The position numbers and the translations under genes were made by a program. Under the pieces are notes generated by a model that was given only the letters and a program-made list of their open reading frames with translations, did no database searches and had not been told where the DNA came from. A stretch of DNA of 31,040 nucleotides, from positions 1 through 31,040 of the forward strand of contig CAMDSN010000001.1 in assembly GCA_945907225.1 (NCBI GenBank). Reading direction: 5' to 3'. This DNA is from Flavobacterium psychrophilum. GTDB lineage: Bacteria; Bacteroidota; Bacteroidia; Flavobacteriales; Flavobacteriaceae. Every line of letters starts with the position of its first letter. Positions within the stretch are counted from its first letter, which is position 1. Of the stretch, positions 6,335-14,969 are shown in pieces.

Positions 6335-7681
6335 ATGTTTAAAAAAATATTAATTGCCAACAGAGGAGAGATTGCACTTCGAGTGATTAGAACCTGTAAG
6401 GAGATGGGCATTAAAACAGTAGCTGTTTACTCTACAGCTGATGCCGAAAGTTTACACGTTAAATTTGCAGATGAAGCAGTTTGCATTGGCCCGCCACCAA
6501 GTAATTTGTCTTATTTAAAAATGTCAAATATCATAGCGGCAGCTGAAATTACAAACGCAGATGCAATACATCCAGGGTATGGTTTTTTATCAGAAAACGC
6601 AAAATTTTCAAAAATATGTCAAGAGCACGGGATTAAATTTATTGGTGCTTCTCCAGAAATGATTGATAAAATGGGTGACAAAGCGTCTGCAAAAGCTACT
6701 ATGAAAGCAGCAGGTGTTCCATGCGTTCCTGGATCTGAGGGGTTACTAGAATCTTACGAACAAGCCAAAAAATTATCCAAAGAAATGGGCTATCCAGTAA
6801 TGCTTAAAGCAACTGCTGGTGGAGGTGGTAAAGGAATGCGCGCTGTTTGGAAAGAAGATGAACTACTCAAAGCTTGGGAAGGCGCAAGACAAGAATCTGC
6901 AGCGGCTTTTGGAAATGATGGGATGTATTTGGAAAAGCTAATTGAAGAGCCAAGACACATCGAAATCCAGGTAATAGGAGATTCATATGGTAAAGCCTGT
7001 CATTTATCTGAAAGAGATTGTTCTGTTCAACGCCGTCATCAGAAATTGACTGAAGAAACACCTTCTCCTTTTATGACCGACGAATTGAGAGAAAAGATGG
7101 GTGAAGCTGCTGTAAAAGCAGCCGAGTTTATTAAATATGAAGGGGCAGGAACTGTTGAATTCTTAGTAGATAAACATAGGAATTTTTATTTCATGGAAAT
7201 GAATACCCGTATCCAAGTTGAACATCCAATTACGGAACAGGTTATTGATTATGACTTGATTCGTGAGCAGATTTTAGTAGCTGCTGGAGTGCCAATTTCG
7301 GGTAAAAATTATTTGCCACAATTGCATGCAATAGAATGTCGAATCAATGCTGAGGATCCCTATAATGACTTTAGACCATCACCAGGTAAAATTACAACTT
7401 TGCATTCTCCAGGGGGGCACGGGATTAGACTTGATACTCACGTATATGCTGGTTATACAATTCCACCAAATTATGATTCAATGATTGCTAAATTAATTAC
7501 AACTGCCCAAACGCGTCAAGAAGCCATTAATAAAATGAAACGCGCATTAGACGAATTTGTAATAGAAGGAATAAAAACAACCATACCTTTTCATAGACAA
7601 CTAATGGAGGAACCCGATTATGTTGCTGGGAATTATACCACAAAGTTTATGGAAAATTTCAAAATGAAAGAAATAAGTTAA
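6335..7681 (+). CDS. accC: biotin carboxylase subunit of acetyl-CoA carboxylase
   Basis: ATP-dependent carboxylation of the biotin on AccB, the first half-reaction of malonyl-CoA synthesis. The 448 residues match the family (about 445-450). The order is: N-terminal biotin-carboxylase domain beginning [20 protein letters not shown]-grasp glycine-rich loop AGGGGKGM at 161-168, EPRHIEIQV near 205-213, and the catalytic [13 protein letters not shown], with Arg292 and Glu296 at the same numbers as in E. coli AccC. The C-terminal domain has [11 protein letters not shown] and DSMIAKLI. Stand-alone size rules out a fused pyruvate or propionyl carboxylase alpha chain. It is the last gene of the block, ending at a hairpin shared with the convergent peptidase gene. 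Confidence 0.97.
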   Translation: MFKKILIANRGEIALRVIRTCKEMGIKTVAVYSTADAESLHVKFADEAVCIGPPPSNLSYLKMSNIIAAAEITNADAIHPGYGFLSENAKFSKICQEHGIKFIGASPEMIDKMGDKASAKATMKAAGVPCVPGSEGLLESYEQAKKLSKEMGYPVMLKATAGGGGKGMRAVWKEDELLKAWEGARQESAAAFGNDGMYLEKLIEEPRHIEIQVIGDSYGKACHLSERDCSVQRRHQKLTEETPSPFMTDELREKMGEAAVKAAEFIKYEGAGTVEFLVDKHRNFYFMEMNTRIQVEHPITEQVIDYDLIREQILVAAGVPISGKNYLPQLHAIECRINAEDPYNDFRPSPGKITTLHSPGGHGIRLDTHVYAGYTIPPNYDSMIAKLITTAQTRQEAINKMKRALDEFVIEGIKTTIPFHRQLMEEPDYVAGNYTTKFMENFKMKEIS

Positions 7682-7720
7682 AAAAAATTATCCCAACTAA
7701 TTTATTTTGGATAATTTTTT
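7682..7720. terminator. bidirectional terminator between accC and the S9 peptidase
   Basis: A perfect 12-bp inverted repeat (7682-7693 with 7709-7720, 15-nt loop) has A-runs on its left arm and T-runs on its right arm, giving a U-tail in both directions. It fills the gap between two convergent genes. Confidence 0.8.
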
Positions 7721-7725
7721 AAAGA

Positions 7726-9657
7726 TTATTGTAAGGTTTCCTTCAACCATTTATAAAACTCGCGTTGCCATACTAGAGCATTTTGAGGTTTCAATACCCA
7801 ATGGTTCTCCTCAGGCAAATACAGTAATCTGCTTTTTATTCCTCTTAGTTGTGCCGCCTGAAAGGCCTCTTGTCCCTGACCAATTGGAACTCGATAATCT
7901 TTCCCCCCTTGAATTATTAGAATTGGTGCATTCCATTTATCTACATAATTAATGGGATTAAAAGTGGTATATGCTTTTTGAGCATTTACATTATTTTTGT
8001 CCCAATAAGGGCCACCAAAATCCCAATTATTAAAGAATACTTCTTCTGTAGTACCAAACATACTTTGGGTATTAAAAACACCATTGTGTGAGATAAATGT
8101 CTTAAATCGGTTATTGTGAATTCCTGCTAAATAAAATGCTGAATATCCACCATAACTTGCGCCAACACAACCCAAACGCGTTTTATCTACATAATTTTCT
8201 TTTGAAACGTCATCAATTGCTGATAAGTAATCATCCATTACTTGGCCACCCCAATCTCCAGAGATTTGTTCGTTCCAGGCTTGCCCGTGACCATACATTC
8301 CGCGGCGGTTAGGCGCTACAACAATATATCCTTGTGATGCCATAAGTGAAAAGTTCCATCGGAAAGAATAAAACTGAGTTAGCGGCGATTGAGGACCGCC
8401 TTGACAGTATAATAGGGTTGGGTATTTTTTGGTTTGATCAAAATTTGGCGGAAGAATTACCCAAACCAACATTTTTTTACCATCTGTTGTTGTTACATAT
8501 CTTCTTTCAAATTTTGGTAATGCCAATTTAGAGTAGATTACGTCATTGGTTTTGGTGAGCTGTGTAAATGTTTTTTTCTTAAGGTTATAAGAATAGATTT
8601 CATCAGCGTGATTCATATCTGTTCTTGAAACTATTATGTTGTCTCCTGATAAATCTACAATAGCGCGGATGTCAAAATCATCATTGGTTAATTGTTTAAT
8701 ATTAGCGGCTATACCAGCTCTTACTGTTATATTTTTTAAATCAATCTCAAATAGCTGTAAGGTTCCGTCAAACGCTGCTATGAAATATATTTTGTTTCCG
8801 TCGGGACTCCATTTAAAACTTTCCACAGAACCATCCCACGATGCGGTTAAGTTGATGTTAGCTTCGCCTTTCCAACTAAGAATAATATCATTTTTATCCG
8901 CTTCATAGCCGTCACGCTTCATTTGTAACCAAGTCAAATCGCCTTGTGGAGAAAAGACCGGATTAGTATCGTAACCAGGATTGTTTTCAGTTAAGTTTTT
9001 TGTCGTTTTTGTTTCAATATTATATTCATATAAGTCGGTATTTGTAGAAATTGCATAGGCTGTACCAAATTTCTTTTTTGACACATAAATTATTCTTTTA
9101 CTATCAGGAGACCAAATATAATCTTCATCTCCCCCGAATGGTTTTTGAGGAGAATCATAAGGTTCCCCTTTCATAATATCTATTGGAACGGCTTTATTTC
9201 CTTTATTTATAGCAAAAAAAACATGGTTATGTGTGCCATCATTCCACGTGTCCCAGTGGCGATAATCTAAACCATCATATATTTGAGCATTGGATTTATC
9301 CAATTCCGGATAAAAATCTTTCCCAAGAACATTTTCTGTCTTAACTTCCTTAGACGAAAGTAAGTATTTCCCGTCTGGAGACACATTTTTATCTACCACC
9401 AAATTTATTGCTTCTGTTTCTTGTATTTCATTTGCAAGTCCACCTCCAATTGGAAGCGAATAAAATTTTGCATTTGATTTATTTTCTTCAACAGAAGGGG
9501 TGGTTACTTTATACACTATCATTTTTCCATCTTTAGAAACACCAAGAGTTGATAATCTCCCTAGTTTCCATAAAGTTTCTGGAGTTAAAAGGTTTTGCGC
9601 CGATCCCGCTACACTCATAATATTAATTATTAGGTAAAGTAACTTTTTCATTTTCAT
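7726..9657 (-). CDS. secreted S9-family prolyl oligopeptidase-like serine peptidase
   Basis: A 643-residue peptidase with an N-terminal signal sequence (MKMKKLLYLIINIMSVAGSA, predicted cut before QN), so periplasmic or outer-membrane facing. Residues about 30-390 contain repeated beta-propeller blades, each with an SPDGK-like turn (for example VSPDGKYLLS, WSPDSKRIIY, WSPDGNKIYF). Residues 400-643 form the alpha/beta-hydrolase domain, with GASYGGYSA carrying nucleophile Ser501, GGKDYRVP carrying Asp587 and EENHWV carrying His619. This matches the S9C/DPP-like group that releases dipeptides or acyl-amino acids; exact specificity is not visible. It probably serves peptide scavenging. It is monocistronic with a very short leader (-7 box at 9680-9687). 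Confidence 0.92.
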   Translation of the reverse strand: MKMKKLLYLIINIMSVAGSAQNLLTPETLWKLGRLSTLGVSKDGKMIVYKVTTPSVEENKSNAKFYSLPIGGGLANEIQETEAINLVVDKNVSPDGKYLLSSKEVKTENVLGKDFYPELDKSNAQIYDGLDYRHWDTWNDGTHNHVFFAINKGNKAVPIDIMKGEPYDSPQKPFGGDEDYIWSPDSKRIIYVSKKKFGTAYAISTNTDLYEYNIETKTTKNLTENNPGYDTNPVFSPQGDLTWLQMKRDGYEADKNDIILSWKGEANINLTASWDGSVESFKWSPDGNKIYFIAAFDGTLQLFEIDLKNITVRAGIAANIKQLTNDDFDIRAIVDLSGDNIIVSRTDMNHADEIYSYNLKKKTFTQLTKTNDVIYSKLALPKFERRYVTTTDGKKMLVWVILPPNFDQTKKYPTLLYCQGGPQSPLTQFYSFRWNFSLMASQGYIVVAPNRRGMYGHGQAWNEQISGDWGGQVMDDYLSAIDDVSKENYVDKTRLGCVGASYGGYSAFYLAGIHNNRFKTFISHNGVFNTQSMFGTTEEVFFNNWDFGGPYWDKNNVNAQKAYTTFNPINYVDKWNAPILIIQGGKDYRVPIGQGQEAFQAAQLRGIKSRLLYLPEENHWVLKPQNALVWQREFYKWLKETLQ

Positions 9658-9679
9658 TTTATTTGAAGGCTAAAATTAG

Positions 9680-9687
9680 CAAAATTA
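9680..9687 (-). promoter_or_regulatory. -7 box of the S9 peptidase gene
   Basis: Minus-strand TAATTTTG, an exact TAnnTTTG match. The expected start near 9676 leaves a leader of about 19 nt. No clear -33 box. Confidence 0.45.
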
Positions 9688-9853
9688 ATTTATAATACAG
9701 GAGTGTTATTTTAGTTTGGTTACTAAATAGCTAAAATGTACTTCCCAATAAAAATTATACTATCATAATAATAATAATAAATTAACAAGTTTGCTCAACA
9801 TTGATTGCAAACCTATTTTGATTTTTTGTTAATTTGCCACTAAATTTAATTCA

Positions 9854-11101
9854 ATGAAGAAAAAACATAAAAGTGCTGCTATAGGTTTTATCTTCATAAC
9901 AATGCTAATAGATATTACGGGATGGGGAATAATTATTCCGGTGATCCCAAAATTGATTAAAGAATTAATTAATGGAGATATTAGCGAAGCAGCAAAATAT
10001 GGGGGCTGGTTGACTTTTGCTTATGCGATAACCCAATTTCTTTTTGCTCCGTTAATTGGAAATTTGAGTGATAAATTTGGACGGCGCCCTATAATCTTAA
10101 TTTCTCTTTTTGCTTTTGCCTTAGATTATCTTCTATTGGCTTTTTCACCAACAATCGTATGGCTTTTTGTAGGGAGAATTATTGCAGGTCTAACAGGCGC
10201 TAGTATTACAACTGCTTCCGCCTATATTGCCGATGTTAGTACCCCAGAAAACAGAGCGAAAAACTTTGGGATGATTGGGGCAGCTTTTGGTTTAGGTTTT
10301 ATTATTGGGCCTATAATTGGCGGTTTATTAGGACAATTTGGATCGAGGGTTCCGTTTTATGCAGCGGCCATTTTGTGTATGCTGAACTTCCTTTATGGTT
10401 ATTTTATTCTCCCCGAATCTCTATCTAAAGAAAACAGAAGAGCATTTGAATGGAAACGGGTCAATCCCATTACAGCATTTGTAAATCTAAAAAAATATCC
10501 TTCTTTAATTGGTTTGATTTTAGCTATTTTTCTTCTTTATGTTGGATCGCATGCGGTTCATAGCAATTGGAGTTTTTTTACAATGTATCAGTTTAATTGG
10601 GATGAAAAAATGGTCGGAATTTCGCTTGGCGTAGTTGGGCTTTTGGTCGGAATTGTCCAAGGGGGTTTAATACGATGGATAAATCCTAGATTAGGGAATG
10701 AGAAAAGTATTTATGTTGGTTTGGCACTTTACACTTTTGGAATGTTACTTTTTGCCTTTGCTACTGAAAGCTGGATGATGTTTGTGTTTTTAATTCCGTA
10801 TTGTTTGGGCGGGATTGCAGGGCCAGCACTGCAAGCAACCGTTTCTTCAAAAGTTCCGGCTAATGAACAAGGAGAAATACAAGGAACGCTAGCTAGTTTA
10901 ATGAGTGCTTCTGCTATTATTGGTCCGCCAATGATGACCAATACTTTTTACTTTTTCACTCACAAAGAAGCCCCTTTTCAATTTTCAGGAGCCCCTTTTA
11001 TTTTGGGGAGTTTTTTGATGTTATTAAGTACTATTATTGCTTATTATTCGTTAAAAAAAATACCTACTTCAAATACAAATAATGATTATCATAGTCAATA
11101 A
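9854..11101 (+). CDS. TCR/Tet-like MFS drug:H+ antiporter
   Basis: A 415-residue inner-membrane exporter of the DHA1 type with 12 predicted helices. Helix 1 contains [15 protein letters not shown], a form of the Tet start (D-x-x-GxGxIxPVxP), and the loop after helix 2 carries motif A as [22 protein letters not shown] with TASAYIADV in helices 4-5 and [16 protein letters not shown] (antiporter motif C) are also present. Chromosomal Tet-like proteins of this group are widespread in Bacteroidota, and resistance should not be assumed. Its last 38 bp overlap the convergent retropepsin gene. The start is the first ATG after an A/T-rich spacer; there is a partial -7 box near 9829. Confidence 0.9.
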   Translation: MKKKHKSAAIGFIFITMLIDITGWGIIIPVIPKLIKELINGDISEAAKYGGWLTFAYAITQFLFAPLIGNLSDKFGRRPIILISLFAFALDYLLLAFSPTIVWLFVGRIIAGLTGASITTASAYIADVSTPENRAKNFGMIGAAFGLGFIIGPIIGGLLGQFGSRVPFYAAAILCMLNFLYGYFILPESLSKENRRAFEWKRVNPITAFVNLKKYPSLIGLILAIFLLYVGSHAVHSNWSFFTMYQFNWDEKMVGISLGVVGLLVGIVQGGLIRWINPRLGNEKSIYVGLALYTFGMLLFAFATESWMMFVFLIPYCLGGIAGPALQATVSSKVPANEQGEIQGTLASLMSASAIIGPPMMTNTFYFFTHKEAPFQFSGAPFILGSFLMLLSTIIAYYSLKKIPTSNTNNDYHSQ

Positions 11102-11501
11102 TCGCTTTACCGTCCAATAAAATATCCGCGCCAATAATGCCATGAACCGGTTTGGCTTTGTATTGTTGCAACGCTTGGTTCACATGAGACATATCAAAAA
11201 TAACCAAATGGAATTTTTCGGTTTTCCAACGCCCAATTTGAAGTGAATTGTTTTTGGCTAGTTGTGTAAACATACCGGTTGCACCAGCACCAGAGGCTTT
11301 GGTTTTTGACTTTCCTGCCTTGAGATTAAAATGGTCAATTCCCTCAAAACCAACACAACTGTTGGAAGCGCCCGTATCTAGAATAAAGTTTCCTGCAATA
11401 TTGTTTACAGCTGCTTTTATCAATAAATGTTTGGTTTTTGAAACTTTAAAGCTTATTTTTTTGTATTTCTCTTTTTTGAGAATTTCCTGAAGTTGTTTCA
11501 T
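11064..11501 (-). CDS. retropepsin-like (clan AA) aspartic protease
   Basis: A 145-residue soluble protein with a single aspartic-protease half. [13 protein letters not shown] carries the catalytic Asp42-Thr-Gly, and [18 protein letters not shown] near the C-terminus is the matching hydrophobic-hydrophobic-Gly element of the fold. As with retroviral proteases, one copy must dimerise to form the two-Asp site. No signal peptide or membrane helix is seen, so it appears cytosolic. Substrates are unknown. Its 3' end overlaps the Tet-like MFS gene by 38 bp on opposite strands. An exact -7 box lies 17 bp upstream. Confidence 0.87.
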   Translation of the reverse strand: MKQLQEILKKEKYKKISFKVSKTKHLLIKAAVNNIAGNFILDTGASNSCVGFEGIDHFNLKAGKSKTKASGAGATGMFTQLAKNNSLQIGRWKTEKFHLVIFDMSHVNQALQQYKAKPVHGIIGADILLDGKAIIDYDNHYLYLK

Positions 11502-11517
11502 ATAATTAAATGAATTT

Positions 11518-11525
11518 CAAATGTA
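11518..11525 (-). promoter_or_regulatory. -7 box of the retropepsin gene
   Basis: Minus-strand TACATTTG matches TAnnTTTG; the predicted leader is about 13 nt. No clear -33 box. Confidence 0.45.
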
Positions 11526-11605
11526 ATCTAAAAATCCAACACACTAAAAAATCAACCTAAACTTAGTACCTTAGCGCATTAGTATATTAGCACTTTTTTA
11601 TTCGA

Positions 11606-12373
11606 ATGATTTTAACAGATACACATACGCATCTTTATTCTGAAGAATTTGAAAACGACAGAACAGAAATGATTCAAAGAGCTATTGATGCAGGAGTTTC
11701 TCGTTTTTTTGTTCCGTCGATAGATTCCGGGTATACCCAAAAAATGTATGATTTAGAGAACCAGTTTCCTCAAAATATTTTTCTAATGATGGGTTTGCAT
11801 CCAACCTATGTTAAAGAAAATTATTTGGAAGAATTGGCACATGTAGAAACCGAATTAGCTAAAAGGAAGTTCTACGCCATTGGCGAAATAGGTATTGATT
11901 TATTTTGGGACAAATCTTTTTTGAATCAACAGCAACATGCTTTTCAATACCAAATACGATTGGCTAAAAAATATAAATTAGCCATTAATATTCATTGCCG
12001 TGACGCTTTTGACGAAGTTTTTGAAGTTATGGATAGCGAAAGCTCCTCCGATTTATTTGGAATTTTCCATTGCTTTACGGGCGATTTAGGTCAAGCTAAA
12101 AGAGCGATTGACTTGAATATGAAATTGGGGATTGGTGGGGTAGCTACTTTCAAAAATGGGAAGATTGATCAGTATTTAAAAGAAATTGATTTGAAACATA
12201 TTGTTCTTGAAACTGACTCGCCTTATTTGGCGCCCGTTCCTTTTCGTGGTAAGCGAAACGAAAGCAGTTACATGAAACTGGTAGCCGAAAAATTGGCTCA
12301 AATTTATCATTTGCCTATAGAGGAAATTGCACGAATAACCACTGAAAATTCTAAAGACATTTTTGGTATTTAA
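11606..12373 (+). CDS. TatD-family metal-dependent hydrolase/DNase
   Basis: A 255-residue amidohydrolase-fold TIM barrel of the TatD family; characterised members are 3'-5' exonucleases or D-aminoacyl-tRNA deacylase-like enzymes. The metal ligands are all visible: His7 and His9 in TDTHTHLY, Glu94 in AIGEIGIDLFW, His130 in INIHCRDA, His155 in FHCFTG and Asp204 in LETDSPYLAP. Length is typical (250-265). The start is the only ATG that keeps the strand-1 motif at residues 3-10. It is followed 62 bp later by the acyltransferase gene on the same strand, probably in one operon with asparaginase. Confidence 0.94.
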   Translation: MILTDTHTHLYSEEFENDRTEMIQRAIDAGVSRFFVPSIDSGYTQKMYDLENQFPQNIFLMMGLHPTYVKENYLEELAHVETELAKRKFYAIGEIGIDLFWDKSFLNQQQHAFQYQIRLAKKYKLAINIHCRDAFDEVFEVMDSESSSDLFGIFHCFTGDLGQAKRAIDLNMKLGIGGVATFKNGKIDQYLKEIDLKHIVLETDSPYLAPVPFRGKRNESSYMKLVAEKLAQIYHLPIEEIARITTENSKDIFGI

Positions 12374-12435
12374 GCCAAAAACAACCTAAAGTGACTTTTT
12401 TTTTGTTCTTTTGTTTAAATAAATGTTGCGCAAAG

Positions 12436-13572
12436 ATGCAAAGATTTGATTCTATCCGTCCTTTTTATGATTCTGAAGTCAATGCTGCGATTCACTCAGC
12501 GGTTAATCATCCTATGATGAAGGCCTTGATGAGTTTTACTTTTCCAGATATGGATGAGGAGGGATGGAAAAGTCAACTTAAGAAAACCCATTCAATCCGT
12601 GATTTTCAATGTAATTTTATTTATCAATCCGCACAAAAAGTACTTGAGAAAAGTTCAGAGGGATTAACAACATCTGGTTTTGAGACACTAGAACCCAACA
12701 CTTCTTACCTTTTTATTTCCAATCATAGAGATATAATTTTAGACACCACTTTACTAAATGTATCCCTTTTTGATCACGGGTTAGTAATGACTGCCTCTGC
12801 AATTGGAGATAATTTGGTTAAAAAACCATTCTTAAAAACCCTTTCACAACTCAATAGAAATTTTCTGGTTCAACGCGGTTTGCCCCCCAGAGAATTGTTG
12901 GAAAGTTCCAAATTAATGTCCGATTACATTAGACAATTATTATTGCACGAAAATCGTTCTGTTTGGATTGCACAGCGAGAAGGAAGAACAAAAGACGGGA
13001 ACGACGCAACTCACTCAGGAGTATTAAAAATGCTTGCGATGGCTTCCGATGAAGCCAATTTAATAGATTATTTTAAGAAAGTAAAAATTGTTCCAGTTTC
13101 TATTTCTTATGAATATGATCCTACGGATGCTTTGAAAATGCCTCAAATTATTGCCCAGGCTAATGACGAAATTTATATTAAAGAAAAAAATGAGGATTTC
13201 ATTACCCTTTTAAGTGGGATTATAGGGCAAAAGAAACGTATTCATATTCACGTTGGAACTATTTTAAATACCGAACTTGATTTAATTACTCAAGATTTTC
13301 AGAATTCAAACAAACAAATACAGGCGTTGGCACAAACCATTGATGAATCCATTATTAAAGGCTATAAATTGTGGCCAACGAATTACATTGCAAGGGATTT
13401 GCTAGACAATTCAGATGCTTACAGTAACTTTTATACAACCAACGAAAAAGCATTGTTTGAAAGACGTTTGGAAATGAAAATCGATGAAAATAATCCACAA
13501 ATGGTGGAAAGTTTTTTAGCCATGTATGCAAACCCCGTGCTAAATAAATCGAAATATTTGAATGCAAAATAA
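12436..13572 (+). CDS. PlsC/PlsB-like glycerolipid acyltransferase
   Basis: A 378-residue member of the glycerol-phosphate/acylglycerol-phosphate acyltransferase superfamily. The catalytic block reads SNHRDIILD (His97 to Asp103): the family pattern is H-x4-D, and here there is one extra residue or Asp99 may act. The second block is QREGRTKDGND near 194, like the phosphate-binding EGxR of PlsB/PlsC, and VPVSISYEYDP near 222 is the third block. No membrane helix is obvious. An upstream in-frame ATG at 12391 would add a Cys- and Phe-rich sequence not expected of the family; MQRFDSIRPF at 12436 is a better start. Its end overlaps ansA by 11 bp. The exact acyl acceptor is unknown. Confidence 0.82.
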   Translation: MQRFDSIRPFYDSEVNAAIHSAVNHPMMKALMSFTFPDMDEEGWKSQLKKTHSIRDFQCNFIYQSAQKVLEKSSEGLTTSGFETLEPNTSYLFISNHRDIILDTTLLNVSLFDHGLVMTASAIGDNLVKKPFLKTLSQLNRNFLVQRGLPPRELLESSKLMSDYIRQLLLHENRSVWIAQREGRTKDGNDATHSGVLKMLAMASDEANLIDYFKKVKIVPVSISYEYDPTDALKMPQIIAQANDEIYIKEKNEDFITLLSGIIGQKKRIHIHVGTILNTELDLITQDFQNSNKQIQALAQTIDESIIKGYKLWPTNYIARDLLDNSDAYSNFYTTNEKALFERRLEMKIDENNPQMVESFLAMYANPVLNKSKYLNAK

Positions 13573-14590
13573 GCCTAACATACTTTTAATTTATACCGGA
13601 GGGACCATTGGTATGATAAAAGATTTTGAAACGGCCGTTTTAAAACCCTTTAATTTTAAAAAATTACTCCAAAAAATACCAGAGCTCAAGCATCTAGATT
13701 GTACTATTGATACTATTTCTTTTAAGACACCCATAGATTCCTCCAATATAAATCTTGAAAAATGGGTAGAAATAGCCTCGATTATTGAAAGTAATTACGC
13801 TTCATTTGATGGATTTGTAGTGCTTCATGGTTCAGATACTATGTCATATTCAGCATCAGCATTAAGTTTTATGTTAGAAAATTTAAATAAACCCGTTGTG
13901 TTTACAGGTTCACAACTGCCAATTGGCGATTTGAGAACGGATGCTAAAGAAAATTTAATCACAGCGATACAAATTGCTTCTTTACAGAAAAATAGAAAAT
14001 CTGTAATCCAAGAAGTTTGTTTGTACTTTGAATATAAATTATATAGGGGCAATAGAACTACTAAGATAAATGCTGAACATTTTAATGCTTTTACATCCCC
14101 AAATTTTCCTCAGTTAGCAGAATCTGGGGTGCATTTGAATATCAATTCAAATTTGACGCCCTCGAAACAAACCAATAAAGAATTATTGGTTCACTATACA
14201 ATGAATGATAATGTTGTTATTATAAAAATGTTTCCAGGCATTAATAAATCTGTATTGACCGCTATTATTGCGATACCAAATTTAAAGGGGATTGTATTAG
14301 AGACCTATGGATCAGGTAATGCACCAACTGATGATTGGTTTGTTCAAACTTTAAAAAAAGCCATTAAAAATGGATTGCATATTGTTAATGTTACCCAATG
14401 TTCAGGGGGTAGTGTTACTATGGGACAATATGAAACCAGTTCACAACTAAAAAAAATAGGGGTAATGTCTGGGAAAGATATAACTACTGAGGCTGCCATT
14501 ACAAAACTGATGTATTTGTTAGGACAGAATGTAGCGCCAGCTGTTTTTAAAACTATTTTTGAAACATCGCTGCGTGGAGAAATGCAGTAA
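13562..14590 (+). CDS. ansA: type I (cytosolic) L-asparaginase
   Basis: Hydrolyses asparagine to aspartate and ammonia. The 342 residues begin NILLIYTGGTIGMI, with catalytic Thr in the first conserved block (Thr12/Thr15), followed by the second block VLHGSDTMSYSASALSFM with Thr93 and Asp92 near 88-105, and RTDAKENL near 125. No signal peptide is present, so it is the cytosolic low-affinity type rather than periplasmic AnsB; the length (about 335-345) agrees. It starts inside the last 11 bp of the acyltransferase gene, implying translational coupling, although no pathway connects the two products. Confidence 0.94.
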   Translation: MQNKPNILLIYTGGTIGMIKDFETAVLKPFNFKKLLQKIPELKHLDCTIDTISFKTPIDSSNINLEKWVEIASIIESNYASFDGFVVLHGSDTMSYSASALSFMLENLNKPVVFTGSQLPIGDLRTDAKENLITAIQIASLQKNRKSVIQEVCLYFEYKLYRGNRTTKINAEHFNAFTSPNFPQLAESGVHLNINSNLTPSKQTNKELLVHYTMNDNVVIIKMFPGINKSVLTAIIAIPNLKGIVLETYGSGNAPTDDWFVQTLKKAIKNGLHIVNVTQCSGGSVTMGQYETSSQLKKIGVMSGKDITTEAAITKLMYLLGQNVAPAVFKTIFETSLRGEMQ

Positions 14591-14715
14591 TTTATAGGGA
14601 TTATTTCATGATCCCTAAATGGATTTCATAACCGATAAAACTTACCTTTTGCAAAGGCAGGGTTGTTTTTTCAGGATGCTTACAAAAGTAAACTTTTGAC
14701 ACATCTATAAAAAAC
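14591..14715 (+). other. spacer after ansA with a weak hairpin
   Basis: The gene-free stretch from 14591 to 14969 is interrupted only by tRNA-Ser. In this first part a 7-bp stem, TAGGGAT at 14595-14601 with ATCCCTA at 14611-14617, lies just after the ansA stop but lacks a T-run. Nothing else recognisable is seen. Confidence 0.4.
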
Positions 14716-14741
14716 AAAACCAAAGCTTATGCTTTGGTTTT
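14716..14741 (-). terminator. terminator of tRNA-Ser
   Basis: A perfect 11-bp inverted repeat (14716-14726 with 14731-14741, 4-nt loop) lies just past the tRNA 3' end on the minus strand. Continuing leftwards, the minus strand reads TTTTGTTTTTTAT, a good U-tail. On the plus strand it could also catch ansA transcripts. Confidence 0.75.
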
Positions 14742-14745
14742 ATCG

Positions 14746-14830
14746 CAGAGGAGATGGGATTCGAACCCACGTTATGTTGCCATAAACACGCTTTCCAAGC
14801 GTGCGCCTTCAGCCACTCGGCCACCCCTCT
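14746..14830 (-). tRNA. tRNA-Ser(GGA)
   Basis: Folds as a class II tRNA of 85 nt on the minus strand. The 7-bp acceptor stem pairs AGAGGGG with CTCCTCT (one G-U). The D-stem is GCC/GGC. The anticodon stem CACGC/GCGTG encloses loop TTGGAAA, with anticodon GGA at plus-strand 14794-14796. A long variable arm TTATG-GCAA-CATAA is diagnostic of Ser, and the T-arm holds TTCGAAT. The discriminator base is G; CCA is not encoded. Neighbouring genes are core functions and no integrase lies nearby. Confidence 0.97.
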
Positions 14831-14918
14831 TTTTGTGGCGCAAAGAACAGCAAATTTTTTCAGTAAAAAAAGCCGCGATAGGAATTTGTTGTTCTATTTT
14901 AATAGCGATTTACTTCCT

Positions 14919-14950
14919 TTTGTTTATTTAATCGAAATGATGTACTTTCG
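14919..14950 (+). promoter_or_regulatory. promoter of the beta-barrel gene
   Basis: TTTG at 14919-14922 and TACTTTCG at 14943-14950 (one mismatch from TAnnTTTG) are spaced by 20 bp. The expected start near 14954 lies between the two candidate ATGs (14937 and 14970) and so favours 14970. Confidence 0.55.
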
Positions 14951-14969
14951 CTTTAGTAATATTACTTCC

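Noticed and set aside
9764..9780. ATA-type microsatellite before the Tet-like MFS gene
   Set aside because: Only about five units in very A/T-rich sequence and far from the start codon; not convincing as a phase-variable switch.
9854..11101. Tet-like MFS as an acquired antibiotic resistance gene
   Set aside because: No mobile element, no base-composition change and no neighbouring regulator; chromosomal Tet-like exporters are common in this phylum.
12391..12435. Upstream ATG for the acyltransferase
   Set aside because: It would add a Phe/Cys-rich leader not expected for a soluble acyltransferase, and MQRFDSIRPF is a more natural start.
14746..14830. tRNA-Ser as an integration site of a genomic island
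   Set aside because: No integrase, no duplicated tRNA end and core genes on both sides.
14734..14931. 65-residue open frame overlapping tRNA-Ser on the plus strand
   Set aside because: It only reads through the antisense of the tRNA and its terminator; no protein-like features.
14754..14969. In-frame N-terminal extension of the beta-barrel gene through the tRNA-Ser
   Set aside because: It would translate the tRNA antisense strand, has no signal-peptide character, and the promoter at 14919-14950 lies inside it.
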